A stretch of DNA of 64,000 nt from Phycicoccus sonneratiae (GTDB lineage Bacteria > Actinomycetota > Actinomycetes > Actinomycetales > Dermatophilaceae): the NCBI RefSeq assembly GCF_016887965.1, contig NZ_JAFDVD010000007.1, forward strand, positions 1 through 64,000. Direction: 5' to 3'. A model generated the notes under the pieces. That model was not told the DNA's origin, made no database searches, and saw nothing but the letters and a program-made list of their open reading frames with translations. How positions within the stretch are numbered: position 1 is the stretch's first letter; each line of letters opens with the position of its first letter. The translations under genes and the position numbers were made by a program. This document shows, in pieces, positions 1 to 9,543 of the stretch.

Positions 1-386
1 TCCCGTCGTCGACACAACCCGATCACACGCTGCCGAGCACACCTCGATTACCGCTATGCAGGGACCGACGACCAGGACCCGGGCACCCGCCCAGCCCTTG
101 ACGCTAAACACCTCACGCTGATGAGCGCAAGGTCCTCGGTCGGGGCCGGCACCCGGCGATACCGGTGCCACCACCCCGGTTTCCCCGACCGCCATGGATC
201 TTGCGCGGGGTCGCGGCAACTGCAGCGTCATCGCGCAACGTCCCTGGCATCACGCCAAGGACGCGGACGTCGGCTCGTGACGGGGATGCAACCGCGTCAT
301 TTGCCGCTTTCCCCGTCATCACTGGGATGACGTGGAAGTTCCCGCTCATCGGCAGATCCGGATGAATCGGGGCGTGCCCGTCACGG
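1..386. other. Left-edge stretch with no recognised gene
   Basis: No reading frame here resembles a protein I recognise. The stretch holds two overlapping inverted repeats: TGACGGGG at 278-285 with CCCCGTCA at 311-318, and CGTCATC at 314-320 with GATGACG at 326-332. They lie downstream of the broken HNH gene, which reads leftward, and could act as a weak terminator. The remains of a gene cut by the window edge cannot be excluded. Confidence 0.3.
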
Positions 387-1831
387 TCAGGTGAGGAGGC
401 GGTGCTGGGGTTCGGTGGTGCGGGTGGCGCCGTCGGGGCCGTGCCAGGTGAGGGTGCCGTCGGGGGCGAGGACGGGTCGCCAGCGTGCGAGTTGCTTGAA
501 GCGGTGGTGGTGCCGGCAGAGTGACTCGAGTCCGGTGGGTGTGGTGGTGCCGTCGGGCCAGGCTCTGGCGTGGTCGAGGTCGCAGCGTTCGGCGGGCCTG
601 GTGCAGCCCCACATGCGGCAGGTGCCGTCGCAGGTCTTGACGAACTCCTGCATGGCTTTGGGTGGCCGGTAGGCACTGGTGGTGAGGCTGGCGAGGGTGC
701 CGGTGTCGGCCTCGAGCACGGCCCGGGAGACCTCGAACGGCAGCAGCTTCAGGAGGTTGGCGAGGGTGGCCGGGTCGACCCAGCCGAGACCGGGAAGGTG
801 GGTGCCGGAGACCGCCCAGCCGGGGGTCACCTCGGCCATCGTGTCGCCGCAGTCGCCGACGAGCTCGGGAGGTTCCTCGATCCAGGACAGCTCCTCGCGG
901 GAGGCGGGGTCGAGGTCGCCGTAGCGGACCTCCTGACCCGTGACGTGGTCGATCAGGGTGTCGTCGTCGTCCCAGTCGACCCGGAACCGCTCACCGGCAA
1001 CCGGTTCGGGTGCGGGCCGGTCGGTGACGACCGGGACCCCGAGGGTGACCTGCGCCGTCACGGTCACGTTGCGCAGCACGAGGTCGGTCAGCGCATCAGC
1101 GCGGGACTCCCGCACCGAGAGGGTGTCGTCGACCTGCCGGTACTCGCCCGCGAGCTGCTCGACCGCGGACCACATCGCCAATGAGGTCGCAGTCGGCAGG
1201 GAGGCGAACCAGTCCGTCAGCCCGTCCACTCCGGCCCGGGTCTCCACGCAGCGGCCGCGGCGGGTCCTCGCGACGTGGGCGGCGACCTGGTCGGCGGCCA
1301 GCCGCCCGGCGACGCGCCGGCCTCGCCGGTGACGCGGGCGGGGTCCATCGACGGCAGCCGACCGGCGAGCTCGGCATCGACCCGCACGCACGCGTCGACG
1401 TCGAGGCCGGCGCACGCGTCGACGACCTTGTGCGCGGTCACCGCCGCCACGTCACCGGCGAGGAGCAGGTCGCGGGTCAGGGGAAACCGTTCACCCAGCG
1501 CCGCCCCGAGCGCGACCTTGCGACCCGCCACACCCTCGGTCAGCCCGCAGGCCAGGCTCATCTCGGTGCCAGCCATCGCGTCGACGAACCCGAGCGGGTG
1601 CACCCGCTCCCACGGCCCCGACTCCCGCAGCGTCGTCTCCACCCGAGCCCCCCACGCGCCCGCCACAGCGACCAGCGCATCAGCAGCGTTCGCCAACCCC
1701 TGCGCCTCACCCGCGAGCCCGAACGCCTCCTCCGCCGACAACCCCACACCCCCGTCGGCGAGCTCACGACCCAGCGCAGCGCACTCCTCACGCAGTACCG
1801 AGATGCGGCGGCTGATCGTCCCCCTGTCCAT
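387..1831 (-). pseudogene. DUF222/13E12-family HNH endonuclease, frameshifted
   Basis: The N-terminal half (start ATG at 1831) reads as a DUF222 helical domain, then loses the frame at about 1318-1324. The rest continues in the -1 frame, where a further reading frame runs to the stop at 387. Restoring one base would join the helical domain to a C-terminal HNH zinc domain with the usual residues: paired Cys (CTRPAERCDLDH) and a CRHHHR segment. The joined product would be about 480 residues, normal for this family. Members are multicopy in actinomycetes and several are SOS-induced in mycobacteria. A LexA-type box and a -10 hexamer lie directly upstream. The break may be a true inactivating deletion or a sequencing error in a GC-rich run. 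No slippery site for programmed frameshifting is obvious. Confidence 0.75.
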
Positions 1832-1836
1832 GCCTC

Positions 1837-1842
1837 ATCGTA
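1837..1842 (-). promoter_or_regulatory. -10 hexamer TACGAT of the HNH gene
   Basis: TACGAT on the minus strand lies 5 nt before the ATG at 1831, with no Shine-Dalgarno sequence between them, so a leaderless transcript is likely. It touches the SOS box at 1842-1859. Confidence 0.45.
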
Positions 1843-1859
1843 TCGAACTGGCGTTCGAT
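1842..1859 (-). promoter_or_regulatory. LexA (SOS) box
   Basis: ATCGAAC-TGGC-GTTCGAT is a perfect 7+4+7 inverted repeat. It contains the actinobacterial/Gram-positive LexA core GAAC-N4-GTTC inside TCGAAC-N4-GTTCGA. It abuts the -10 hexamer of the DUF222/HNH gene, where bound LexA would block transcription. 13E12-family genes in mycobacteria are known members of the SOS regulon, which fits this placement. The other flanking gene (start 1952) is about 93 bp away, so control of that gene is less likely. Confidence 0.75.
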
Positions 1860-1939
1860 GGTCAAGTCCTCCGGTCAGTAATCTCCCTGCAGCGGAACGA
1901 TTTCCGCACACCGCAGCATCGCGTGTCAGTGCCCCGCAG

Positions 1940-1945
1940 TACGGT
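1940..1945 (+). promoter_or_regulatory. -10 hexamer TACGGT
   Basis: TACGGT lies 6 nt before the ATG at 1952. No ribosome binding site is present, so a leaderless start is inferred. Confidence 0.4.
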
Positions 1946-1951
1946 GCACCG

Positions 1952-2380
1952 ATGGACGAGACCGGCTTCGACCAGCCCGCCGCCCAGGCCTTCCTCGCCG
2001 ACCCCCACGTCGGCGTCCTCGCCGTCGCTGCACCGGACGGACCACCGGCGGCCGTCCCCCTCTGGTACGCCTACGAGCCCGACGGCGACATCACCATCGT
2101 GACCCCGGCATCGAGCCGCAAGGCCCGCCTGCTCGAGCACACCCGCACGGCCACGCTCGTCGTCGACACCGTCGAGCCCCGCGTCCGCTACGTGTCCGTC
2201 GACCTCGAGCTCGTCGGCAGCCGGCCGGCCACCGACGACGACCGCCGGGCGCTCGCCGCGCGGTACCTCACCGGCGGGGCGCTCGAGGGCTACCTGGCGA
2301 TGGCCGCCGAGCAGTTCCCCGACGAGCAGGTCACCACCCTCCGCCCGACGCACTGGCGGTTCGCCGACCTCACCGGTTGA
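1952..2380 (+). CDS. Pyridoxamine 5'-phosphate oxidase-family flavin-binding protein
   Basis: A 142-residue protein with the split-barrel fold signature of the PPOX/FMN-binding family. An N-terminal strand pair (GVLAVAAPDGPPAAVPLWYAYE) is followed by the phosphate-contact region around ITIVTPASSRKARLLE and a basic, variable C-terminus. Such proteins bind FMN or F420 and reduce small molecules; the substrate cannot be told from sequence. The start is set by the TACGGT hexamer 6 nt upstream; an in-frame extension further upstream has no matching homology. It stands alone, convergent with the carboxylase gene after a 21-bp gap. Confidence 0.8.
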   Translation: MDETGFDQPAAQAFLADPHVGVLAVAAPDGPPAAVPLWYAYEPDGDITIVTPASSRKARLLEHTRTATLVVDTVEPRVRYVSVDLELVGSRPATDDDRRALAARYLTGGALEGYLAMAAEQFPDEQVTTLRPTHWRFADLTG

Positions 2381-2401
2381 CCGCCGCCCGGGCGGGGACC
2401 G

Positions 2402-5400
2402 TCAGGCCAGCCCGGCCTCGAGCGCGGCGACGATCCGCGGCCGGAGCTCCTCGGGCGCGATGACCGCATCAACCGACCCGACCTCGACGGCCCGGTGGAT
2501 GTCGTGCACGCGGTCGAACTCGGAGGCGACCTTGCCCAGCATCTCCGAGCGCACGGCCTGGCGCACCGAGGCCAGCTCGGTGGCGAGCACGGCCCGCGAG
2601 GCCGCATCGGCCTCGCGCACCCGCGCCTCGAGCTCGGCCACCCGGGGGTCGGCGGCCGTGCGGGCGTCGACGTCGCGCGCGAACACGACGGCCGCCGCGG
2701 GCGCCCCGCCGATGACCGACGCGAAGGACCCCTCGATCGCCAGCACCGTCATCCGGTCGTTGAGCGCCTTGGAGAAGACGACGAACGCGCCACCGTGGTA
2801 GCGGCTGATGACGGCGAAGACGATCGGGCCCTCGAAGTTGACGATCGCGCGCCCGATCTCGGCGCCGTACTCGAGCTGGAGGCTGCGCATCGACTCGGGC
2901 GAGCCGTCGAAGCCCGACAGGTTGGCCAGCACGACGAGCGGCCGGTTGCCGGAGGCCGCGTTGATGGCTCGCGCCGCCTTCTTCGACGACCGCGGGAACA
3001 GCGTGCCGGCCGTGTAGGTGTCGGGACCGTCGGTGGGCGGGAAGCCGCGCCGGGACACCGAGCGGGACTCGATCCCCAACAGCGCCACCGGGATACCGCC
3101 GATGCGCGCGTCGAGCACCACGGCGGTCTCGGCGTCGGCCATGCCCGCCCAGCGCTCGAGCGTCGCGTGGTCCTGGTCGGCGACTGCGCGCATCACGGTG
3201 CGGATGTCGAAGGCCTTCTTGCGGTCGGGGTTGGTCGCCGACGAGAAGATGTCGCCGACGGTCGTGAAGTCGCTGCCCTCCATGACGTGCGGGAAGACCG
3301 TGACGTCGCGGTCGGCGGGGTCGGACGTCGGCGCGCGTCGGGGGCCCGCCTCGCCCGGCGCGACCCAGGTGGACTCGTAGTGCGACAACAGGATCCCGTA
3401 CGCGTCGACGAGGTCCTTGGCCCAGTACTGCGCCTGGCCGTTGGGGCCCATGACCCGGTCGTAGCCGCCGATGCCGAAGTTGTCCTCGGCCGAGACACCG
3501 CCGGAGAAGTCGAGCGACTGCTTGCCGGTGAGCACCATCGCCGAGTCGGGGGTCATGACGAGGATGCCCTTGGTGTGCATGAGCATCGTCGCCTCGGCGT
3601 TCCAGTACGGCTGGGCACCGACGTTGATGCCCGCGACGACGACGTTGACCTCGCCACCGGCCTGGGTGAACTCGACGATCCGCTTGAGCGCCTTGGCGAC
3701 CCAGTCCATGTTCTCGGTACCGGAGTCCATCGAGATGCGGGCACCTGCGGACAGCGCGAACCACTCGACGGGCAGTCCCCGCTCCTCGGCGAGGTCGAGC
3801 GCCGCGATGACGCGCCGGCACTCGGCCTCCGCCACGGCACCGAGCGCGCGCAGCGGGTCGCCGCAGAGCAGCACCCGCGTCACGCCCTCCGGGTGCAGCG
3901 GGGTCGGCGTGGTGACGACGCCGCAGATCATCCCGGAGGTGTTCTGCCCGTACGGGCGGTCGACCGGCACGAGCCGCCCGGACTCGTCGAGGTCGTGCTC
4001 CACGGCCTCGCCGCCACCGCCGGCGATCATCGAGACGAGCTCGTACGGGTACACGAGGCCGCGGCGTCGGGCGCGAACCACCTTCTCCGCGTAGGAGTCC
4101 AGCGGCGCGAGCCGCTCGGTGGGCGGCTGCTCGACGGTGAAGGTGACGCCGGAGCCGGGCTGGTACGTGAAACGCGCGCAGATGGGGACGGTGTGGCCGT
4201 TGTCGCCGGCGATCTCGCCCTCGATGCGTACCTCCTCGATGCCCGCCCCGGCGGTCATCGGCGCGACCTTGCCCTGCAGGGCGGTCAGCTGGTCGAGGTC
4301 GCCCTCGACCGGCGGCCAGATGTGCAGCCACACGTGGTTCATGTCCAAGCGCGCTCCGCCACCGAGGGTCTGGCGCGCGCGCCGGACGGCCTCGAGGCAG
4401 TTGGCCAGCGCCCGCTCGACGTGCGGCAGCGCGGTGACCCGGCCGGCGTCGTCGCGCACGACGACGAGCTGGCGCACCTGCGCGAGCGCGACGAGCCGCT
4501 GGTCCTGCGGGTTGTCGCGCGCGACGGCGTGCAGGAGGAGGACGTCCTCGGGCGCCTCGAGCCGGGTGAGCGCGAAGTCGCGCAGCCGCCAGAGGTTGAG
4601 CCGCCGCCCGACCATGGGGTGCACGCCGCGCACCGGGGTGTCCTCGGCGACCGCCCCGTCCTCGGCCGGCCGGTAGGTGAAGTACCCCACCTCGCGCTCG
4701 TCGTCCGGCACGACGCCGACGGCGACCCGGCGGCAGGCGTGCGCGAACGGCAGCGCGGCCACCTTCTCGGCGAGCAGTGCCGATGCCTCGTCGGGGTCGG
4801 CCGGCAGGTCGGGCCAGTGCACGTAGAGGTCGACGACGGCGTCCTGGCGCTCGCCGCGCGCGGCGACCAGTCGCTCGAGGAGCGCCGTCAGCGACGACCC
4901 GGGGCTCAGCTCATCGACCGTGGCGATGGTGCTCACGAGGTGCGTGGCGCGCTCGTCGAGCACGTAGTCGGCGACGGCGACGGCCCGGCCGTCCTCGGTG
5001 GTCTCCGCGAGGCCGGTCAGCTCGAACCCGCGGTAGTGGCGCTTGACGAGCACCTCGAGCATCGGCTCGCGCGCCGAGACCCCGTGCCGCAGACGCTCGC
5101 CGAGGAACCGGACGATGCGCTCGGGGATGGCGGCCAGCGCGTCGACGCGGGCGGTCCGCTCGTCGCCCGCGTCCATCGCGTCGATCTGCTCGAGCTCGGT
5201 ACCGACCGAGCCGAGGACCGAGCGACGGTCGGCGTCGACGAGCGGCTGGTCGAACCAGCGGAAGCGCACGCTGCGGGCGAGGTCGCCGACGATCGGGAAG
5301 CGCAGCTGGGTGGCGACGACGAGCCGGTCGAGCAGGTCCCGCGCCGCACCGGCCGCGTCGCCCCCCGGGGCCGGCTCGCCGAGCCACCGCTGGAGGATGG

Positions 5401-7909
5401 AGGTCGCCATCGCCACCTCGGGCGCAGAACGCTGCTGGGAGAGGAAGATCCGGAAGACGGCGCCCTCGAGCTCGGGGGTGCGCTCGACGCCCTCGACGTC
5501 GTAGTGGTGCAGGACCCGCTCGAGCCGTGCGACGAAGTCGGCGGGGAGGCCTCCGCGCTCGGGGTCGAGGGTCTGGAGGAAGGTGCGGAAGTGCTCGCGC
5601 GGGCTGTGCACCCTGTTCTCGACGTGCGTCTCCTGCCCGACCGGCCGGTTGCGCCCCAGCTCGGCGAGGTCGGCGAACACGGTGAGCAGGTCGAGCTCGT
5701 CGCCCACGACACCGCCGCCGGAGGCCACGAGCTCGTCGCGGGCCGCGAGGTAGGCCTCGAGGGCCCGGCCCTCGTGCGCCGGGTCGAGGTCGTAGCCGAG
5801 GAGCATCGCCGCGAGGTCGGCACGACCCCGCGCCGCCCGCTCGGAGGCGTCCCCGTCGCTCGCGGCGTCCGGGAGGTCGAGCTCGACGGACCCGGACTCG
5901 TCGGCCGCGACCTCGCCCTCCTCGCCGGTGGGCTCGAGCCGGACGAGGGCGGCGCCGGTCTCGACCTGGCTGCCGGTGGCGACGAGCAGCTCCTTGACCC
6001 GGGCCGCGAACGGCGCCGGCAGGACGGTCTCCATCTTCATCGACTCGAGGACGAGGACCGGTGCGCCGGCCGCGACCTCCTCACCCGTGGCGACGGGCGT
6101 GGCGACGACGAGTGCCGGTGCGGGAGAACGCAGCACGCCACCCTCGTCGCGGCTGACGCGGTGCGTGACGCCGTCGACCTCGACGAGCTGCACGGGGCCG
6201 TGGGCCGCGGTGACGAGCCGGTGCACGCGCCCGGCGACGCGCATCCGGCTGGAGTAGGCACCGACCCGCTCGAGGTCGGCGTCGACCGTGTGCCCGGCAC
6301 CCGACGGGTCGGCCACCGTGACGCGGAACCGGGACGGCCCGGTGCGGAACACCGTGACCTTGTACGCGGTGCCCCGCAGCTTGAGGTCGACCGCGCGGCC
6401 GACGTCGTGCTGCGCCTGCGGACGGCCGCCACGCGCCGTCTCGAGGAGGCGGGCCCGCTCGATGGCCTCGGCGTCGAGGTAGGCCTCGATGCCGGCCGCC
6501 ACGAGGGCGACGCCCGAGTGCTCGGTGGCGACGAGCCGACCTTCGCCGCGCACGCGGTCGATCCACCCGGTGTCGGCGCTGCCGTCGACGACCTCGGGCT
6601 GCGCGAGGAGGTCGAGGATGAACGACTTGTTCGTCGCACCGCCCTCGATGACCACCGTCGTCTCGCGCATCGCCCGACGCAGGCGGGCCAGCGCCTCGTC
6701 GCGGTCGCTGCCGAACGCGATGATCTTGGCGATCATCGAGTCGAAGTCGGCGGGGATCGAGTCCCCCTCCGCCACACCGGTGTCGACGCGGATGCCGGGG
6801 CCGGCCGGCAGCTCGAGGTGGGCGATGCGCCCGGGCGACGGCGCGAAGTCGCGGTCGGGGTCCTCGGCGTTGAGCCGGGCCTCGACGGCGTGGCCGAGCT
6901 CGGTGGGGCGCTCGCCCTCGAGCCGCCCGCCGCCGGCCACGTGGAGCTGGAGGCGCACGAGGTCGGTGCGCGTGACGACCTCGGTGATCGGGTGCTCGAC
7001 CTGGAGGCGGGTGTTGACCTCGAGGAAGGCGAAGAACCGCTCGCCCGGGTGGTAGAGGAACTCGACCGTGCCGGCGCCGGCGTAGTCGACGGCGACGGCC
7101 AGCCGCTCGGCGGACTCCCGGAGCTCGCGCGCCTGCTCGGCGTCGAGCACCGGCGAGGCCGACTCCTCGATGACCTTCTGGTTGCGCCGCTGCACCGAGC
7201 AGTCGCGGACCCCGACCGCCCACGCGGTGCCCTGCCCGTCGGCGATGACCTGCACCTCGACGTGCCGGGCCCCCGTGACGAGCTTCTCGAGGAAGACGAC
7301 CCCGGAGCCGAACGCCCGCTCGGCCTCCTCGCGGGTGCGCTGGTAGGCGTCCTCGAGGTCGGCGTCGGAGGCGACCATCCGGATGCCGCGCCCGCCACCG
7401 CCGGCCGTCGCCTTGAGCATCAGCGGATAGCCGATGCCTCCCGCCGCCTCCTTGGCCGCCTCGAGGGTGTCGACCCCGCCACGGCTCCACGGCGCGACCG
7501 GGACGCCGACCTCCTCGGCGATGAGCTTGGACCCGATCTTGTCGCCGAGCTTGCGCATGGCCTCGGGGCTCGGACCGATGAAGGTGACGCCGATCTCGCG
7601 GCACAGCTCGGCGAACGCGGGGTCCTCGGCGACGAAGCCCCAGCCGACCCACACCGCGTCGGCGCGGGTCTCGAGCAGCGCGGTGCGCAGCCGCTCGAGG
7701 TCGAGGTACGGGCGGGCCGACGCCGGCCCGAGGTCGTACGAGACGTCGGACTCGCGGACGAACATCGCAGACCGCTCGCCCTCGGTGTGCAGCGCGACGA
7801 CCTCGGTGCGCGGCTCCCCGGGCCCGCGCTCGGCGTTGAGGTCACGGACGGCGTGGACCAGCCGCATCGCGGCCTCTCCCCGGTTGACGACGGCGATCCG
7901 CGAGAACAT
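2402..7909 (-). CDS. Single-chain biotin-dependent acyl-CoA carboxylase (BC-BCCP-central-CT)
   Basis: About 1835 residues holding a whole acyl-CoA carboxylase in one chain. Residues 1-460 are biotin carboxylase, with an ATP-grasp glycine loop (GGGGRGIRM) and the EVNTRLQVEHPITE motif. A biotinyl domain follows, with ESMKMET and the biotin-accepting lysine at about 625. About 650 residues of weakly conserved central region come next, then a carboxyltransferase with both halves fused from about 1280 (RRRGLVYPYE, SAGARISMDSG, GGAFVVFSKALND). This order is that of eukaryote-type acetyl-CoA carboxylase and differs from the usual actinobacterial separate AccA3/AccD subunits. It carboxylates acetyl-, propionyl- or a longer acyl-CoA; which one is not readable. 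The start chosen (MFSRIAVVNRG) matches the conserved biotin-carboxylase N-terminus; a 37-codon upstream extension is unlikely. It is monocistronic, and no biotin ligase is nearby. Confidence 0.88.
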   Translation of the reverse strand: MFSRIAVVNRGEAAMRLVHAVRDLNAERGPGEPRTEVVALHTEGERSAMFVRESDVSYDLGPASARPYLDLERLRTALLETRADAVWVGWGFVAEDPAFAELCREIGVTFIGPSPEAMRKLGDKIGSKLIAEEVGVPVAPWSRGGVDTLEAAKEAAGGIGYPLMLKATAGGGGRGIRMVASDADLEDAYQRTREEAERAFGSGVVFLEKLVTGARHVEVQVIADGQGTAWAVGVRDCSVQRRNQKVIEESASPVLDAEQARELRESAERLAVAVDYAGAGTVEFLYHPGERFFAFLEVNTRLQVEHPITEVVTRTDLVRLQLHVAGGGRLEGERPTELGHAVEARLNAEDPDRDFAPSPGRIAHLELPAGPGIRVDTGVAEGDSIPADFDSMIAKIIAFGSDRDEALARLRRAMRETTVVIEGGATNKSFILDLLAQPEVVDGSADTGWIDRVRGEGRLVATEHSGVALVAAGIEAYLDAEAIERARLLETARGGRPQAQHDVGRAVDLKLRGTAYKVTVFRTGPSRFRVTVADPSGAGHTVDADLERVGAYSSRMRVAGRVHRLVTAAHGPVQLVEVDGVTHRVSRDEGGVLRSPAPALVVATPVATGEEVAAGAPVLVLESMKMETVLPAPFAARVKELLVATGSQVETGAALVRLEPTGEEGEVAADESGSVELDLPDAASDGDASERAARGRADLAAMLLGYDLDPAHEGRALEAYLAARDELVASGGGVVGDELDLLTVFADLAELGRNRPVGQETHVENRVHSPREHFRTFLQTLDPERGGLPADFVARLERVLHHYDVEGVERTPELEGAVFRIFLSQQRSAPEVAMATSILQRWLGEPAPGGDAAGAARDLLDRLVVATQLRFPIVGDLARSVRFRWFDQPLVDADRRSVLGSVGTELEQIDAMDAGDERTARVDALAAIPERIVRFLGERLRHGVSAREPMLEVLVKRHYRGFELTGLAETTEDGRAVAVADYVLDERATHLVSTIATVDELSPGSSLTALLERLVAARGERQDAVVDLYVHWPDLPADPDEASALLAEKVAALPFAHACRRVAVGVVPDDEREVGYFTYRPAEDGAVAEDTPVRGVHPMVGRRLNLWRLRDFALTRLEAPEDVLLLHAVARDNPQDQRLVALAQVRQLVVVRDDAGRVTALPHVERALANCLEAVRRARQTLGGGARLDMNHVWLHIWPPVEGDLDQLTALQGKVAPMTAGAGIEEVRIEGEIAGDNGHTVPICARFTYQPGSGVTFTVEQPPTERLAPLDSYAEKVVRARRRGLVYPYELVSMIAGGGGEAVEHDLDESGRLVPVDRPYGQNTSGMICGVVTTPTPLHPEGVTRVLLCGDPLRALGAVAEAECRRVIAALDLAEERGLPVEWFALSAGARISMDSGTENMDWVAKALKRIVEFTQAGGEVNVVVAGINVGAQPYWNAEATMLMHTKGILVMTPDSAMVLTGKQSLDFSGGVSAEDNFGIGGYDRVMGPNGQAQYWAKDLVDAYGILLSHYESTWVAPGEAGPRRAPTSDPADRDVTVFPHVMEGSDFTTVGDIFSSATNPDRKKAFDIRTVMRAVADQDHATLERWAGMADAETAVVLDARIGGIPVALLGIESRSVSRRGFPPTDGPDTYTAGTLFPRSSKKAARAINAASGNRPLVVLANLSGFDGSPESMRSLQLEYGAEIGRAIVNFEGPIVFAVISRYHGGAFVVFSKALNDRMTVLAIEGSFASVIGGAPAAAVVFARDVDARTAADPRVAELEARVREADAASRAVLATELASVRQAVRSEMLGKVASEFDRVHDIHRAVEVGSVDAVIAPEELRPRIVAALEAGLA

Positions 7910-8025
7910 GCGCCCGAGCCTGCCACCGAACTCCGGTGACTCGCGAGTACAGCGCCGCCCGGCGAGGCGCGTACCGGAACCCGAACTGCCGTGCACCACG
8001 GGCCCCGCGGGGGCGTGCACCTCTC

Positions 8026-8031
8026 TACCGT
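8026..8031 (+). promoter_or_regulatory. -10 hexamer TACCGT
   Basis: TACCGT stands 6 nt before the ATG at 8038 with no Shine-Dalgarno sequence, so a leaderless start is inferred. It lies in the 128-bp divergent region shared with the carboxylase gene. Confidence 0.45.
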
Positions 8032-8037
8032 CGGACC

Positions 8038-9543
8038 ATGACGTGGGGTGGCGGCCGTCGGACGGCGCACGGCATCGGGGTGGCGGCGATCGTCGGCGGG
8101 CTCCTCGTCGGCACCGGGGCGGGCGCCGCGAGCGCCGCCCCGAGCGAGGGCTACGCCGACTGGACGCTGTCCGGCAGCGGTGGCGCGTACACCGCGACGG
8201 CCGCCGACCTCGCGACCGGCTTCCCCGCCGTCTCCCTCACCTCCACGTCGGCCGCGCCGGCCTCCGTCGGGACCGGGACGACGACCTGGGTCCCCGCCGG
8301 CACGGGGTTCGGGGCCGCGTTCGGGTCGAGCCGGGGCCGCGAGTACCTCGGCCTGCGCCCGGCCGCCAACAACGCGACCTCCCCGTCGGACACCACCCTG
8401 ACCTTCGCCGCGCCGACCCCGGTCGGCGGATGGGGCCTCGCGCTCGGCGACCTCGAGGCCGAGACGATCGAGGTCACCGGCACCGACCCCGACGGCAACC
8501 CGGTCAGCGGTGCGCAGCTCGGGCTCGTCGAGGCCTTCAGCTTCTGCGACGCCAGTCCCCGGTCGGCCGCATGCAGCGGGCAGAGCGCACCCTACGACCT
8601 CCCGACCGCCACGGTCCTCGCCGACCGCGTCACCGCCACCGACCCGCGCTGCCCGTCGGACCCGACGACGTGCGACACCGTCGGGGAGACCGTGTGGCTG
8701 AGCCCGACGGTGCCCCTCGGCTCGCTCACCATCCGTTCGCGCTGGGACCAGGGCCTGCCGACCTACCTGCTGTGGCTGGCCACCGCCGAGCACGCCGTCT
8801 CCGGCACGGTCACCGCCCCCTGCGAGGCCGACGGCAGCGGCATCGACGTCGAGGTGCTCGACCCGGCGGACGACGTCGTCGCGACGGCGACCACCACCAC
8901 CGGCGGCACCTGGCAGGTCTCCGGGCTGCTCGCCCGCGACGACTGGCGGGTGCGGGTCGTGCCGCCGGCCGGCACGGCTCCCAGCGGCGCCGCCACGACC
9001 CCGGTCGACCTCTCCGCCGGCGACGTCACGGGCGTCGACAGCACCCTCACCTCGGTCCGACCCGTCTCCGGCTCGGTCACCGACCCGGACGGCGCCCCGC
9101 TCGCCGGCGCCTCCGTCGTCCTGCAGTCCGGAACGACCACGCTCGGCCCGGTCACCACCGGCGCGGACGGCACCTTCGAGGTGCCCGGGGTGCCGGCCGG
9201 CGACTGGGAGGCGGTCGTCAGCGCACCGGAGGGCTACCTCGACCCCGACCCGGTGGACCTGACCGTCGGGTGCGGCGACGTCGCGCTCGACGCCATTGCC
9301 CTCGAGGCCGCGCCGACGAGCACCCCGACCCCCACGACGACGACGCCCGCCCCGTCGACCTCCGGTCCGGCCCCCACGACGACCGCGCCGACCGCGCCTC
9401 CCACCGCGCCGCCCGCCGTCACCGGCCCGCTCGCCGCCACCGGCGCCGACCCGCTCCCGCCGCTGGCCCACGCCGGCGCCCTCGTGCTCGCCGGAGTCGG
9501 CCTGCTCGGCTGGTCACGCCGGCGACCGCGCCGCACGCACTAG
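8038..9543 (+). CDS. Secreted, sortase-anchored surface protein with SdrD/carboxypeptidase-regulatory-like repeats
   Basis: 501 residues. A signal peptide (hydrophobic core then AASAAP near residue 35) leads to a domain of about 200 residues that I do not recognise. Two beta-sandwich modules of about 80 residues follow, of the carboxypeptidase-regulatory type, each beginning VSGTV or VSGSV and ending in GxW-VxV strands. A Pro/Thr-rich spacer then leads to the C-terminal signal LAATGAD, a hydrophobic segment and RRRPRR. LAxTG with this tail is the recognition pattern for actinobacterial class E sortases, so the protein is probably fixed to peptidoglycan. No sortase gene is in the window. Its stop codon overlaps that of the convergent AI-2E-family gene. 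The ligand is unknown. Confidence 0.72.
   Translation: MTWGGGRRTAHGIGVAAIVGGLLVGTGAGAASAAPSEGYADWTLSGSGGAYTATAADLATGFPAVSLTSTSAAPASVGTGTTTWVPAGTGFGAAFGSSRGREYLGLRPAANNATSPSDTTLTFAAPTPVGGWGLALGDLEAETIEVTGTDPDGNPVSGAQLGLVEAFSFCDASPRSAACSGQSAPYDLPTATVLADRVTATDPRCPSDPTTCDTVGETVWLSPTVPLGSLTIRSRWDQGLPTYLLWLATAEHAVSGTVTAPCEADGSGIDVEVLDPADDVVATATTTTGGTWQVSGLLARDDWRVRVVPPAGTAPSGAATTPVDLSAGDVTGVDSTLTSVRPVSGSVTDPDGAPLAGASVVLQSGTTTLGPVTTGADGTFEVPGVPAGDWEAVVSAPEGYLDPDPVDLTVGCGDVALDAIALEAAPTSTPTPTTTTPAPSTSGPAPTTTAPTAPPTAPPAVTGPLAATGADPLPPLAHAGALVLAGVGLLGWSRRRPRRTH

Noticed and set aside
113-676. Minus-strand frame of 187 codons over the left edge
   Set aside because: It is out of frame with the HNH domain, Pro-rich from out-of-frame reading, and crosses the stop of the HNH remnant. 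Its C-terminal part looks slightly protein-like but matches nothing I know.
2495-7939. Very long open frame on the plus strand across the carboxylase gene (over 1800 codons)
   Set aside because: It is antisense to a gene with clear domains; high GC removes stop codons from opposite frames. The product has no motifs and skewed composition.
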